Source of the DNA: Streptomyces rochei
GTDB lineage: Bacteria > Actinomycetota > Actinomycetes > Streptomycetales > Streptomycetaceae
NCBI GenBank assembly: GCA_002155895.1
Contig: MUMD01000251.1
Span: forward strand, 1-43,583
Direction: 5' to 3'
Length of the DNA: 43,583 nucleotides
Part shown: piece after piece, positions 32,355 to 39,834 of the stretch
How the letters are laid out: every line of letters begins with the position of its first letter
How positions within the stretch are numbered: position 1 is the stretch's first letter
Notes under the pieces: model-generated
What the model saw: only the letters and a program-made list of their open reading frames with translations
Databases searched by the model: none
Told to the model about the DNA's origin: nothing
Made by a program: the position numbers and the translations under genes

Positions 32355-33536
32355 TCATCCCCGCTCGACGCGGACGAGCTTGAGCCGCAGGACGAGCGCC
32401 ACGGCCCCGGCGCCCAGCCCGGCGACGCCCACGATCGCCCCGGTCTCCGGCCAGCCGGGCTCGTCCCGTGGCGGCCGGGCCGTGGTGACCGTCGCGGGCA
32501 CGGCCTCGGGTCCCTGGGGCGGGCGGGCGGACGCGGGCACCAGCGTCCCCACCGGGTCCACCCGGTCACCGGCCTCGAACCCCCAGTCCAGCAGTGCGCG
32601 GGCCTCCTCGTACACGGCGTGGCCGCCGCCCTCCTGAGGGTTCATCACGGTGACGACCAGGGTCCGTCCGTCGCGGCGGGCGGCGGCGATGAGCGTGTTG
32701 CCGGCATTGCTGGTGTAGCCGTTCTTGACCCCGATCAACCCGGGGTACGGCCGCACCCCGTCCGCGCCGGTGAGCAGCCGGTTGGTGTTCATGATCCCGT
32801 ACGCCTCACCGTCCTGGCCGGGGAAGAGTGCGTCGACCTTCGCGCAGTACCGGGCGAAGTCCGGGTTCCTGAGCCCCGCCCGGCCGAAGACCGCGAGGTC
32901 GTACGCCGACGACACCTGCCCCGGCGCGTCGTAGCCGTCGGGCGAGCGCACATGGGTGTCGAAGGCGCCCAGCGCGCGGGCCTCGGCCTGCATCCGGGCG
33001 GCCGTCGCGCGCCAGCCTCCGGTGAGCGAGGCCAGGACGTGCACGGCGTCGTTGCCGGAGTTGAGGAAGACACCGTTCCACAGGTCGGAGACCCGGTACG
33101 TGCCGCCCTCGACGACGCCGACCAGGCTGCTGCCGGGGCCGATGCCGGACAGTTCACCGGCGCTCACCTCGTGGCGGATGCCGCCCGGCAGGACGGGCAG
33201 CACCGTGAGCGCGAACAGCGTCTTCAGGGTGCTCGCCGGAGGCAGCTTGCGATGCGCGTCGTGCGCGGCGAGGACGTCGCCGGTGCCGGCGTCGGCCACC
33301 ACCCAGGACAGCGCGGAGACATCGGGCACCCCGGGCGCCCCGGGGCGGGGCCGGACCTGGGTACCGGAGCGGTACAGCACCGCCCGCTGCGGCGAGACGG
33401 CCTGCGCCCCACCGGGCGGGCGGGGGTCCGGCCGTTCCGCGCGGGCGGCCGCGGCGGCGGGCATGAGCGTGAGCAGCCCGGCCGCGCAGAGCACACAGGT
33501 GGAACGAACCGCCCGGGATGAGAATCCGATAGTCAT
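32355..33536 (-). CDS. D-alanyl-D-alanine carboxypeptidase (S11), membrane-anchored
   Basis: This 393-residue penicillin-binding-protein-type serine peptidase trims peptidoglycan pentapeptides. It has an N-terminal signal peptide (about 1-33), the SxxK motif Ser102-Lys105, SGN at 160-162, and a C-terminal helix (about 362-383) followed by basic residues that anchors it outside the cell. The third motif is KNG (271-273) in GVKNGYTSNAG where S11 enzymes usually have KTG. Because Thr normally lines the substrate pocket, activity or beta-lactam response may differ. ATG 33536 follows TACGTT by six bases, consistent with leaderless expression. Confidence 0.87.
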   Translation of the reverse strand: MTIGFSSRAVRSTCVLCAAGLLTLMPAAAAARAERPDPRPPGGAQAVSPQRAVLYRSGTQVRPRPGAPGVPDVSALSWVVADAGTGDVLAAHDAHRKLPPASTLKTLFALTVLPVLPGGIRHEVSAGELSGIGPGSSLVGVVEGGTYRVSDLWNGVFLNSGNDAVHVLASLTGGWRATAARMQAEARALGAFDTHVRSPDGYDAPGQVSSAYDLAVFGRAGLRNPDFARYCAKVDALFPGQDGEAYGIMNTNRLLTGADGVRPYPGLIGVKNGYTSNAGNTLIAAARRDGRTLVVTVMNPQEGGGHAVYEEARALLDWGFEAGDRVDPVGTLVPASARPPQGPEAVPATVTTARPPRDEPGWPETGAIVGVAGLGAGAVALVLRLKLVRVERG

Positions 33537-33616
33537 ACCGCAAACGTAGGAACGGACCCCGGGAGCGCCACGCTTCCCGGGCCGAGTCGCGTACGCGAGC
33601 ACCCGGATGCCGTAGA

Positions 33617-33664
33617 GGACGCGGGCCCGGGGCGGGCCGGCCGGCGCTCCCCGGGCCCGCGTCC
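33617..33664 (-). terminator. Strong terminator after the rho-like gene
   Basis: GGACGCGGGCCCGGGG (33617-33632) pairs perfectly with 33649-33664 over 16 bp, with a 16-base loop. It starts 2 nt after the rho-like stop on the minus strand. A strong intrinsic terminator on a rho gene is expected, since it must not depend on its own product. Confidence 0.8.
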
Positions 33665-33666
33665 CG

Positions 33667-34824
33667 TCAGCCGGCGGCGGGCAGGGTCGGCTGGACGGCG
33701 CGCAGGAACGACGCGTTGTCCGGGGTGTGGCGCATCCGCTCCAGCAGCGTCTCCAGGCCGGACCGCCCGTCCCGGGTCTGTCCGTCCCGGCCCTGCAGGA
33801 CCCGCCGCAGCCCGGTCACGGCCGCCGACTCCGCGGGGGAGAGCAGGAGTTCCTCGCGGCGGGTGCCCGAGCCGGTCACGTCGACGGCGGGGAAGACCCG
33901 GCGGGCGGCGAGTTCACGGCTGAGCCGCAGCTCCATGTTGCCGGTGCTCTTCAGCTCCTCGAAGTAGAAGTCGTCCGCCCGTGAGCCGGTCTCCACCAGG
34001 GCGGTGGCGAGGACGGTGAGGGAGCCGCCCTCCTCGGCCTGCCGGGCGGCGCCGAAGAAGCGCTTGGGTCCGATCAGGGCCCCGGCGTCGACACCCCCGC
34101 TCAGGGTGCGGCCGCCGGAGGCGGCGGCGTTGTTGTGCGCCCGGCACAGCCGGGTGAGGGAGTCCAGCAGGATGACGACGTCCTCGCCGGCCTCGACCAG
34201 CCGCTTGGCCCGCTCGATCACGAGTTCGGCGAGCGCGATGTGCTGCCGGGCGGCGCGGTCGAAGGTCGAGGCGTACACCTCCCCCCGGACCGCCCGCCGC
34301 ATGTCGGTGACCTCCTCGGGGCGCTCGTCCAGCAGCACCACCATCAGGCGGGCCTCGGGGTGGTTCCCGGCGACCGCGGCGGCGATCTGCTGGAGCAGGA
34401 CGGTCTTGCCGGTCTTCGGCGGGGCCACGATCAGCCCGCGCTGCCCCTTGCCCACCGGTGCGAGCAGGTCGACGAGGCGCCCGGTCACTCCGGCCGCCGG
34501 GTGTTCGAGGCGCAGCCGCGTGTGCGGGTGCAGCGGGGTCAGCTCGCCGAAGCTACGCCGGGTGCCCTGCCGGTCGAGCGTGCGGCCGCCCACCCGGACG
34601 ACGTCGGTGAGGGCGCGGCGGTCTCCGCTCACGCCCTCGACCAGGTCGCCCTTGCGCAGGCCGTGGCGGCGGATCAGCGCGGGGGAGACGGAGGGGTCGG
34701 TCGGCTCGGGCTGGAGGTGCTCGCCCCGCAGGTGGCCCCTCCCGCCCGCGTCGATGTCGAGGACACCGCGCACGGTCTCGGACGGGGACCGGCGTACGAG
34801 GGGGTGTTCGAGTGTGGTGGTCAT
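33667..34824 (-). CDS. rho: Second, short transcription termination factor Rho
   Basis: This 385-residue hexameric RNA helicase has a small OB-type RNA-binding domain (about 16-70), Walker A APPKTGKT (134-141), LLDERPEEVTDM with the catalytic glutamate, Walker B VVILLDSLTRL (216-226), and the Q-loop GGRTLSGGVD (237-246), so the motor looks intact. The main actinobacterial Rho is far longer because of an N-terminal insertion rich in Arg, Asn and Gly; here the N-terminus before the OB fold is only about 15 residues. That points to a paralogue, not the housekeeping copy. ATG 34824 has GAAAGGA 9 nt upstream. A 250- to 380-nt leader precedes it. Whether it terminates transcription or has a special role is unknown. 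Confidence 0.85.
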   Translation of the reverse strand: MTTTLEHPLVRRSPSETVRGVLDIDAGGRGHLRGEHLQPEPTDPSVSPALIRRHGLRKGDLVEGVSGDRRALTDVVRVGGRTLDRQGTRRSFGELTPLHPHTRLRLEHPAAGVTGRLVDLLAPVGKGQRGLIVAPPKTGKTVLLQQIAAAVAGNHPEARLMVVLLDERPEEVTDMRRAVRGEVYASTFDRAARQHIALAELVIERAKRLVEAGEDVVILLDSLTRLCRAHNNAAASGGRTLSGGVDAGALIGPKRFFGAARQAEEGGSLTVLATALVETGSRADDFYFEELKSTGNMELRLSRELAARRVFPAVDVTGSGTRREELLLSPAESAAVTGLRRVLQGRDGQTRDGRSGLETLLERMRHTPDNASFLRAVQPTLPAAG

Positions 34825-35209
34825 GGTGGTCGGTCCTTTCGAGGACACGGGCACGGAACATGCGGAAGAAGGGGGGAAGAGGCCGTACGAGGGGTCTCAC
34901 GACACACCCGCGACGGCGGGAACAGCGCCTCGGAGACGGCAGGGGTGTCCCTGCTCGCGAGGTCGTGCTGGGAAGTCGACGCGCCGGTCGGCTGGACGGG
35001 CGGGTCGGCGAACCGAAGGGAGAACAGCACCGGCGCCCGGAAAGAAGGGGCGTACACGAGTGCTTCTCGCACCCTACCACGGAATGGCCGCCGGAAGGGC
35101 CGTGGGGGCGGAGAGGCGGGAGCCCGCAGCGGCTCCCGCCCTTCTCGACGCCGAGGGTGCGACGGATGTTCCGTCTTCTCGTCTTCCGTGTCCGCAGGGG
35201 CGGGCCGGG
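34825..35209 (-). promoter_or_regulatory. Long leader/promoter region of the rho-like gene
   Basis: No convincing gene occupies these 385 bp. A -10-like TAGGGT lies at 35079-35074 on the minus strand, giving a leader of about 240 nt. Near the gene (34860-34890) the minus strand is a C/T-rich, G-poor run, the composition expected of a Rho-utilisation site, and would permit autogenous control. An 83-codon minus-strand open frame (35072 to 34821, GTG start) ends in ATGA overlap with the rho start, but its codon use is not Streptomyces-like (GAA, GCA, CTT, CAT, GTT), so I do not call it a gene. Confidence 0.4.
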
Positions 35210-35620
35210 TCAGCCGTCCGAGGCGGCCCCCGCCTCCCGGGCCTCGCGGGCGATGTTCTCGAACTGCGCGCTCATCGCCGCCTGCAGGGCCTGCGCGCCC
35301 GACAGTGGTCGCACCATCACCGTCAGCTCGTCGATGCGGCCGTCCGCGTCGAGGTGGAGGAAGTCGCAGCCGCCGATCTCGCGGTCACCCACCCGCGCCG
35401 AGAAGAGCAACGCGTGGTCCCGGCCGTCCGGGTCGCCGATGGCGCGCTCGTAGCGGAAGTCCTCGAAGACGCGGGCGACCGCGCGCAGGATCGCCGCCGT
35501 GATCGCCTTGCCGCGGTAGGGCTTGAACACGACGGGGCTGGTGAAGACCACGTCCTCGGCCAACAGCGCTTCGACGGCGTCGAGGTCGTCGGCCTCGACC
35601 GCCGCGCGGAATGCCTGCAT
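35210..35620 (-). CDS. NTF2/SnoaL-like protein
   Basis: This 136-residue protein has the cone-shaped NTF2-like fold pattern: N-terminal helix with AVEADDLDAVEALLAEDVVFTSP, then LLFSARVGDREIGGCDFLHLDADGRIDELTVMVRP. SnoaL-like members include small isomerases and hydrolases, but many are uncharacterised and this one has no diagnostic active site I can name. ATG 35620 has AGGAG 7 nt upstream. It is divergent from the PadR gene, so it is a plausible PadR target. Confidence 0.75.
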   Translation of the reverse strand: MQAFRAAVEADDLDAVEALLAEDVVFTSPVVFKPYRGKAITAAILRAVARVFEDFRYERAIGDPDGRDHALLFSARVGDREIGGCDFLHLDADGRIDELTVMVRPLSGAQALQAAMSAQFENIAREAREAGAASDG

Positions 35621-35648
35621 GGCAGCTCCTGAAGTCGGGGAGGAAGTC

Positions 35649-35706
35649 CAGTGATACTGAACTTTTTGAATAGGTGCGGAGCAGACTAGTTCCTCCTTGC
35701 TAGCGT
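35649..35706. promoter_or_regulatory. AT-rich control region between the NTF2-like and PadR genes
   Basis: This is one of the few AT-rich patches in the window. It holds CAGT-GAT-ACTG (35649-35659), a T5 run, TTGAAT (35666-35671) and TAGCGT (35701-35706), the last ending six bases before the PadR ATG as expected for a leaderless transcript. The inverted repeat is a candidate PadR operator. Confidence 0.35.
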
Positions 35707-35712
35707 GTCGAC

Positions 35713-36300
35713 ATGTCTCTCAAGTACGCCGTCCTGGCCGCCCTGCTGGAGGGCGAGGCCTCGGGCTACGAGCTGTCCAAGGTGTTCGACGTCTCGCTCG
35801 CCAACTTCTGGCCGGCCACCCCGCAGCAGCTCTACCGCGAGCTGGAGCGCCTCGCGGACGAGGGGCTCATCGAGGCGCGGACGGTGCCGCAGGAGCGCCG
35901 TCCCACCAAGCGGCTCTTCTCGCTCACGGAGGCCGGCCGGGATCGGCTGAGCGCCTTCGCCGCCGAGCCGACCCGACGCCCGACCGCCGTCCGGGACGAG
36001 TTCCTGATCAAGATGCAGGCCATGGACGGCATCGACCCGGAGCGGGTCCGCGCCCTGGTGGAGGAGCGCCGGACCTGGGCGCTCGGCAAACTCGCCCGCT
36101 ACGAACGGGTCCGCGAACGCCTCCTGGACGGCCGTACGGAGGAGGAGCACCTGCGGGAGGCCGGCCGCGTCGGCCCCTATCTCACGCTGCTCGCCGGCAT
36201 CTCCTTCGAGCGGGAGAACGCCCGCTGGTGCGAGCACGTCCTCACGGTGCTGGGCGAACGGCGCGCCCCCACCGACCCCACCGGCCAGGCCCTAGGCTGA
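35713..36300 (+). CDS. PadR-family transcriptional regulator
   Basis: This 195-residue regulator has the PadR winged helix (KYAVLAALLEGEASGYELSK, FWPATPQQLYRELERLADEGLIEARTV, KRLFSLTEAGRDRL) followed by a C-terminal Vir-type alpha-helical dimerisation domain (about 90-180). PadR proteins are usually repressors responding to small aromatic or toxic molecules. ATG 35713 lacks a Shine-Dalgarno sequence and follows TAGCGT by six bases. It is divergent from the NTF2-like gene and 4 nt upstream of a methyltransferase, either of which may be its target. Confidence 0.85.
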   Translation: MSLKYAVLAALLEGEASGYELSKVFDVSLANFWPATPQQLYRELERLADEGLIEARTVPQERRPTKRLFSLTEAGRDRLSAFAAEPTRRPTAVRDEFLIKMQAMDGIDPERVRALVEERRTWALGKLARYERVRERLLDGRTEEEHLREAGRVGPYLTLLAGISFERENARWCEHVLTVLGERRAPTDPTGQALG

Positions 36301-36304
36301 CCCG

Positions 36305-37030
36305 ATGTTCAGCCCCGAAGGCCCCACGCTGCGCGAACTCGCCGTCCAGGCACTGTCGTCGGTCGAGCACGGCTACGACCTGCTCGCGCCCAAGTTCGAC
36401 CACACCCCGTACCGGACGCCGGACCGGGTGCTCGACGCCGTCGCCTCGGCGCTGGCGGATCTGGGCCCCTTCGGTGCCGGCCTCGACCTGTGCTGCGGCA
36501 CCGGCGCGGGAGTGGACGTGCTGTCCCGCGTGTGCCGGGACCGGGTGACCGGCGTCGACTTCAGCGCGGGCATGCTCGCGGTCGCCCGGCAGCGCGCCGT
36601 GCCCGCGGGGCCCGCGGTCTCCTGGGTGCGCGCGGACGCCCGCGCCCTGCCCTTCGGCCCCGCCTTCGACCTCGTCGTCAGCTTCGGCGCCTTCGGGCAC
36701 TTCCTGCCCCGCGAACTGCCGGGCCTGTTCGGACAGGTGCGGTCCGTGCTGCGGCCGGGCGGCTGCTTCGCCTTCCCCGTCGTCGCGCCGCCCCGTCCCG
36801 GCTCCCTCGGCTACTGGACCCTGCTCGGCTTCGACGCCGCGATGCGGGTGCGCAACGCGCTGTGGCGGCCGCCGTTCGTCATGTACTACCGCACGTTCCG
36901 GCTCGGCGACGTGGGCCGGGAGCTGACCCGTGCCGGGTTCCGCGCCGAACTGCGGGCGCTGCCCGAGTTCGGTCGCCGGCCCGACGGCAGTCCGCGCGCC
37001 CGGCTGCTCGTGGCCCGGCGCCTGTCGTGA
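36305..37030 (+). CDS. Class I SAM-dependent methyltransferase
   Basis: This 241-residue methyltransferase of the type-11 class has motif I LDLCCGTGAGVDVL (about 60-73), the acidic loop VTGVDFSAGMLAVARQRA, motif II DLVVSFGAFGHF and a post-motif VLRPGGCFAFPV. The substrate is unknown; the hydrophobic C-terminal half (SLGYWTLLGFDAAMRV) suggests a lipophilic one. The start ATG 36305 is 4 nt after the PadR stop, and TAGGCT ends six bases before it, so it may have its own leaderless promoter inside the PadR end. It is convergent with the GntR gene. Confidence 0.85.
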   Translation: MFSPEGPTLRELAVQALSSVEHGYDLLAPKFDHTPYRTPDRVLDAVASALADLGPFGAGLDLCCGTGAGVDVLSRVCRDRVTGVDFSAGMLAVARQRAVPAGPAVSWVRADARALPFGPAFDLVVSFGAFGHFLPRELPGLFGQVRSVLRPGGCFAFPVVAPPRPGSLGYWTLLGFDAAMRVRNALWRPPFVMYYRTFRLGDVGRELTRAGFRAELRALPEFGRRPDGSPRARLLVARRLS

Positions 37031-37048
37031 ACGCGGACGCCGGAGGGG

Positions 37049-37792
37049 TCAGCCGGCCGCCGGCAGCGTGAACTCGTAGACCAGCGCGTCCTGTCCGGCG
37101 TCCACGAGGAGATCGGTGATCTCCAGGGGGCGCGCGTACTGGTCGTGCACCAGCCGGACGACCCGTACCGCCTGCGTGTCGGCGAGCCGGGTGATGGTGT
37201 CGCGGTGGTGCAGGGTCAGGCCCGCCCCGCGCATCCAGTCGTAGGCCCGCCACAGCTGTGCCGAGGCCGACCCGTCGGCGCGGCCTCGGTACCGGGCCAG
37301 TTCCCCGACCTCGGCCAGGGCCACCGCCGAGAACGAGGTCACGGCCGTCCGTCGTCCGCCGCCGTCGGCGGTCGAGGACGTGTAGCGGTGCACCAGGGTC
37401 GGCCGGTCCGGTGCCAGCCCCAGGGCCTCGGCGTGCTCCCGGGACGGCGGCTCCCAGGAGACGGTGGCCCGGTCGCCGGCGCACGGCCGGGCCGCCCGCG
37501 CGCCGACCGGGAAGGCCAGCGACGCCGGGCTCTGGGGGGTCGGCCCCGGCAGGGCGACGTGGCTGCCCCGCCGGTCGGTGGCGAGCAATCCGTCCCGGCG
37601 CAGCACCTCCAGGGCCTGCCGTACGGTCTCCCGGCTCACCTCGAAGTGCTCGGCCAGCCGGCGCTCGCCGGGCAGTCGTTCACCCGGCGGGAAGGTGCCG
37701 TCGTGCAGCTCGCCGCGCAGGCGTGCGGCCACCCGCCGGTACAGCGGTGAGGCGTCGGCGGGGGAGTGGTCCGGCGAAGCGGTGCGGGCCAT
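37049..37792 (-). CDS. GntR-family regulator, HutC subfamily (UTRA domain)
   Basis: This 247-residue regulator has an N-terminal winged helix (SPLYRRVAARLRGELHDG, RRLAEHFEVSRETVRQALEVL) and a UTRA-type ligand domain (about 95-245) ending in DLLVDAGQDALVYEF. HutC regulators sense histidine derivatives, amino sugars or sugar phosphates; DasR belongs here. ATG 37792 has AGGAGG 7 nt upstream. A dre-like palindrome lies 65 bp upstream, so it may autoregulate or answer to DasR. The CE7 esterase gene lies upstream in the same direction. Ligand unknown. Confidence 0.87.
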   Translation of the reverse strand: MARTASPDHSPADASPLYRRVAARLRGELHDGTFPPGERLPGERRLAEHFEVSRETVRQALEVLRRDGLLATDRRGSHVALPGPTPQSPASLAFPVGARAARPCAGDRATVSWEPPSREHAEALGLAPDRPTLVHRYTSSTADGGGRRTAVTSFSAVALAEVGELARYRGRADGSASAQLWRAYDWMRGAGLTLHHRDTITRLADTQAVRVVRLVHDQYARPLEITDLLVDAGQDALVYEFTLPAAG

Positions 37793-37856
37793 GCCGCGCC
37801 CTCCTGTGGGTGACGTACGGTAGCCGTGCGGGCTCGGTGCGCCACCAGAAGTATCA

Positions 37857-37870
37857 TTGGTCTAAACCAG
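37857..37870. promoter_or_regulatory. DasR/NagR-type operator upstream of the GntR gene
   Basis: TTGGTCTAAACCAG contains TGGTCTAAACCA, one base from the core TGGTCTAGACCA of the DasR-responsive element and related HutC-family operators. It is in the GntR gene's promoter region, 65 bp before the start and next to a GATACT -10-like hexamer on the minus strand. Confidence 0.6.
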
Positions 37871-37970
37871 CAGGGAAGGGTCGCCCGCCGGTTCGGCCGA
37901 AACCTCACCCGCGCGTCGCCCGTCCGTCACCCCGCCACAAGGCGCGGTACAGGACGCCGGAGGCTCGCGG

Positions 37971-38939
37971 TCACAGGAGCGAACGCAGCCAGCGCACCTT
38001 GGCGGCCTGCTGGAAGGGGCCGCCGCCCTCGTGGTCGTTGAAGTCGTACACCTCGATCTCCTTGTCGTCGTGGGCCCAGGCGTTGAAGGCCGCGAAGACG
38101 GTCGACGGCGGGCAGGTCTGGTCCTCCAGGGCCGCCGAGAAGAGCGCCGGCGCCCGGCCGCGGGCCGCGAAGTGCACCCCGTCGAAGTACGACAGCGTCC
38201 GCAGCGCGTCCTCGGTGCGACCGCGGTGCGTCTTGAGGTACAGCCCGATCTCCCGGTAGGGGTGCCGGTCGGTGAGGGTGGTCGCGCGCGGGAAGTCGCA
38301 CAGGAAGGGCACGTCCGGGGCGACCGCCGTCAGGTCCGGCACCAGGCCGCCGACGGCGATCGCGATGCCGCCGCCCTGGCTCCCGCCGAGGACCACCGTG
38401 CGCCCCGCGTCGGCCAGCGGGTGGGAGCGGGCCGCCTCCACCGCGCGCACGGCGTCGGTGAAGACCCGGCGGTAGTAGTAGTTCTCCGGGGCGTCCAGGC
38501 CGCGGGTCATGAAGCCCGGGTACGCGGGGCCGCCGCCGACCGGGTCCGGGGTCGCGCCGCCGCCGCCCCACGCGCTGCCCTGCCCGCGGGTGTCCATGAC
38601 GAAGTGGGCCCGCCCGGTGGACGCCCACAGCAGGTGCTCGTGGGGCAGCCCGCGCCCGCCCCCGTACCCGACGAACTCCACGACCAGCGGCAGCGGTTCC
38701 TCCGCCGCGGCCGGCAGCGTCAGCCATCCCTTGACCGGATGGCCGCCGAAGCCGGAGAAGGTGACGTCGTGCACCCGCACCGTGGACAGCCCGGTGTCGA
38801 CTGGCTCGAAGGCGACGGCCAACTCGTGCTCGCGGGCCTCGGTCAGCGTCCGGTCCCAGAAGGCGTCGAAGTCCTCGGGCTCGGCCGACGCGCTGCGGTA
38901 GGCGCGGAGTTCGTCGAGCGGAAGGTCGAACAGGGCCAT
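37971..38939 (-). CDS. CE7 acetyl(xylan) esterase / cephalosporin C deacetylase family
   Basis: This 322-residue alpha/beta hydrolase shows all three carbohydrate-esterase family 7 signatures: RGQG (118-121), GGSQGG with nucleophile Ser187, and DHEGGG with His303; Asp273 in LEDQTCPPS completes the triad. CE7 enzymes are cytosolic hexamers that deacetylate short acetylated xylo-oligosaccharides and cephalosporin C. No signal peptide is present. ATG 38939 follows AAAGGCGG. It may finish breakdown of acetylated oligomers imported by systems such as the bxl locus 30 kb away, which is inference. Its control region (38940-39135) has no recognised site apart from the palindrome at 39045. Confidence 0.9.
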   Translation of the reverse strand: MALFDLPLDELRAYRSASAEPEDFDAFWDRTLTEAREHELAVAFEPVDTGLSTVRVHDVTFSGFGGHPVKGWLTLPAAAEEPLPLVVEFVGYGGGRGLPHEHLLWASTGRAHFVMDTRGQGSAWGGGGATPDPVGGGPAYPGFMTRGLDAPENYYYRRVFTDAVRAVEAARSHPLADAGRTVVLGGSQGGGIAIAVGGLVPDLTAVAPDVPFLCDFPRATTLTDRHPYREIGLYLKTHRGRTEDALRTLSYFDGVHFAARGRAPALFSAALEDQTCPPSTVFAAFNAWAHDDKEIEVYDFNDHEGGGPFQQAAKVRWLRSLL

Positions 38940-39044
38940 CGAGAACCGCCTTTGCTGGGAGTCGCCGCCGGACCGTGCGGATGATCACACCGTACGTGAG
39001 CGATCACGGGGCCCGCCAGATCCCGATCACGGCTCCCCGGGGGT

Positions 39045-39060
39045 GTTCGATCGGTCGAAC
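39045..39060. promoter_or_regulatory. Inverted repeat upstream of the CE7 gene
   Basis: GTTCGATCGGTCGAAC has perfect 6-bp arms and a 4-base centre. It lies 106 bp upstream of the CE7 start and 76 bp past the end of the Rv1733c-like gene. It could be an operator; a role is not established. Confidence 0.3.
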
Positions 39061-39135
39061 CGCAGGTCAGGGGTGTGCGGGGCGGGAAGAGGCGAGCCGG
39101 TGCCCCCTGCCGCGGGGCGAGGCGGCGCCGCCGGG

Positions 39136-39720
39136 TCAGGCCCGGCGGTGCGTCCACTGCGGTTCGGTCAGGGCCCAGTCCCGGTCCCACTCGGCCAGTC
39201 GGCGCCGCATGGCCACCTTGCGCACGGCGCCGTGCGCGAGGAGCACCGCCAGCACCGTCCCGATCGCCGTGCAGGCGCCGACGGTCACGCTGTGCTGGAG
39301 GACCGCGGAGTCGTCGGTCGGCGCCGGTACGCTCCGGCCGCGCGAGTCCAGCCACACGTGCACCGCGTCACCGTTCCCGGTACCGGCCGGGACCCGTGCC
39401 GAGGTCGTCCGCTCGGTGCCGTCCGGGCCGGTCCAGCGGACCGTCGCCCGGTAGGAGTGCTGCCCGCCCGCCTGCACCGACGGGAGGGTGTCCGGGGTCC
39501 GGCCCTCCACCGTGGCCCGCACGCGGTGCCGTTCGGCCCGCTGCTCCGCCGCGACCTCCTGGGCCCCGTCGTGACTCCACCGGGCGGTGGCCGCTCCCAG
39601 CAGCGGCGCGCCCACGACCAGCAGGACGGCGACGAGCACCGCCGTCCACCTCTCGACGACGTCCGAACGGCGTCGCAGCGGATTGTGCCGCGGGCGCCGG
39701 CCGCGCACCCCGGTTCGCAT
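39136..39720 (-). CDS. Rv1733c-like membrane protein
   Basis: This 194-residue protein has a basic N-terminus, a first helix (about 25-45: WTAVLVAVLLVVGAPLLGAA), an extracytoplasmic domain rich in polar residues, and a second helix (about 145-168), with WDRDWALTEPQW at the end. This is the pattern of the Rv1733c family, common in actinobacteria and, in mycobacteria, part of the hypoxia/NO (DosR) regulon. Molecular function is unknown. ATG 39720 is preceded by GGAGG; an earlier ATG (39789) would add 23 hydrophilic residues without a ribosome-binding site. Confidence 0.75.
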   Translation of the reverse strand: MRTGVRGRRPRHNPLRRRSDVVERWTAVLVAVLLVVGAPLLGAATARWSHDGAQEVAAEQRAERHRVRATVEGRTPDTLPSVQAGGQHSYRATVRWTGPDGTERTTSARVPAGTGNGDAVHVWLDSRGRSVPAPTDDSAVLQHSVTVGACTAIGTVLAVLLAHGAVRKVAMRRRLAEWDRDWALTEPQWTHRRA

Positions 39721-39834
39721 GTCGACCTCCGCCCCTCGTCCGCGTGTCCCCGCACAGGTCTGGTACCCCGTACGGCCCGGCTCGCTCACCCGTTCTCACC
39801 CCGGAGGCGGACGGGTCCGAGAGGGCGCGCCGGA

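Noticed and set aside
38980-39010. TGATC...GATCA flanking CGTACG as an operator of the CE7 gene
   Set aside because: The arms are off-centre by one base relative to CGTACG and the inner parts do not pair, so it is probably chance.
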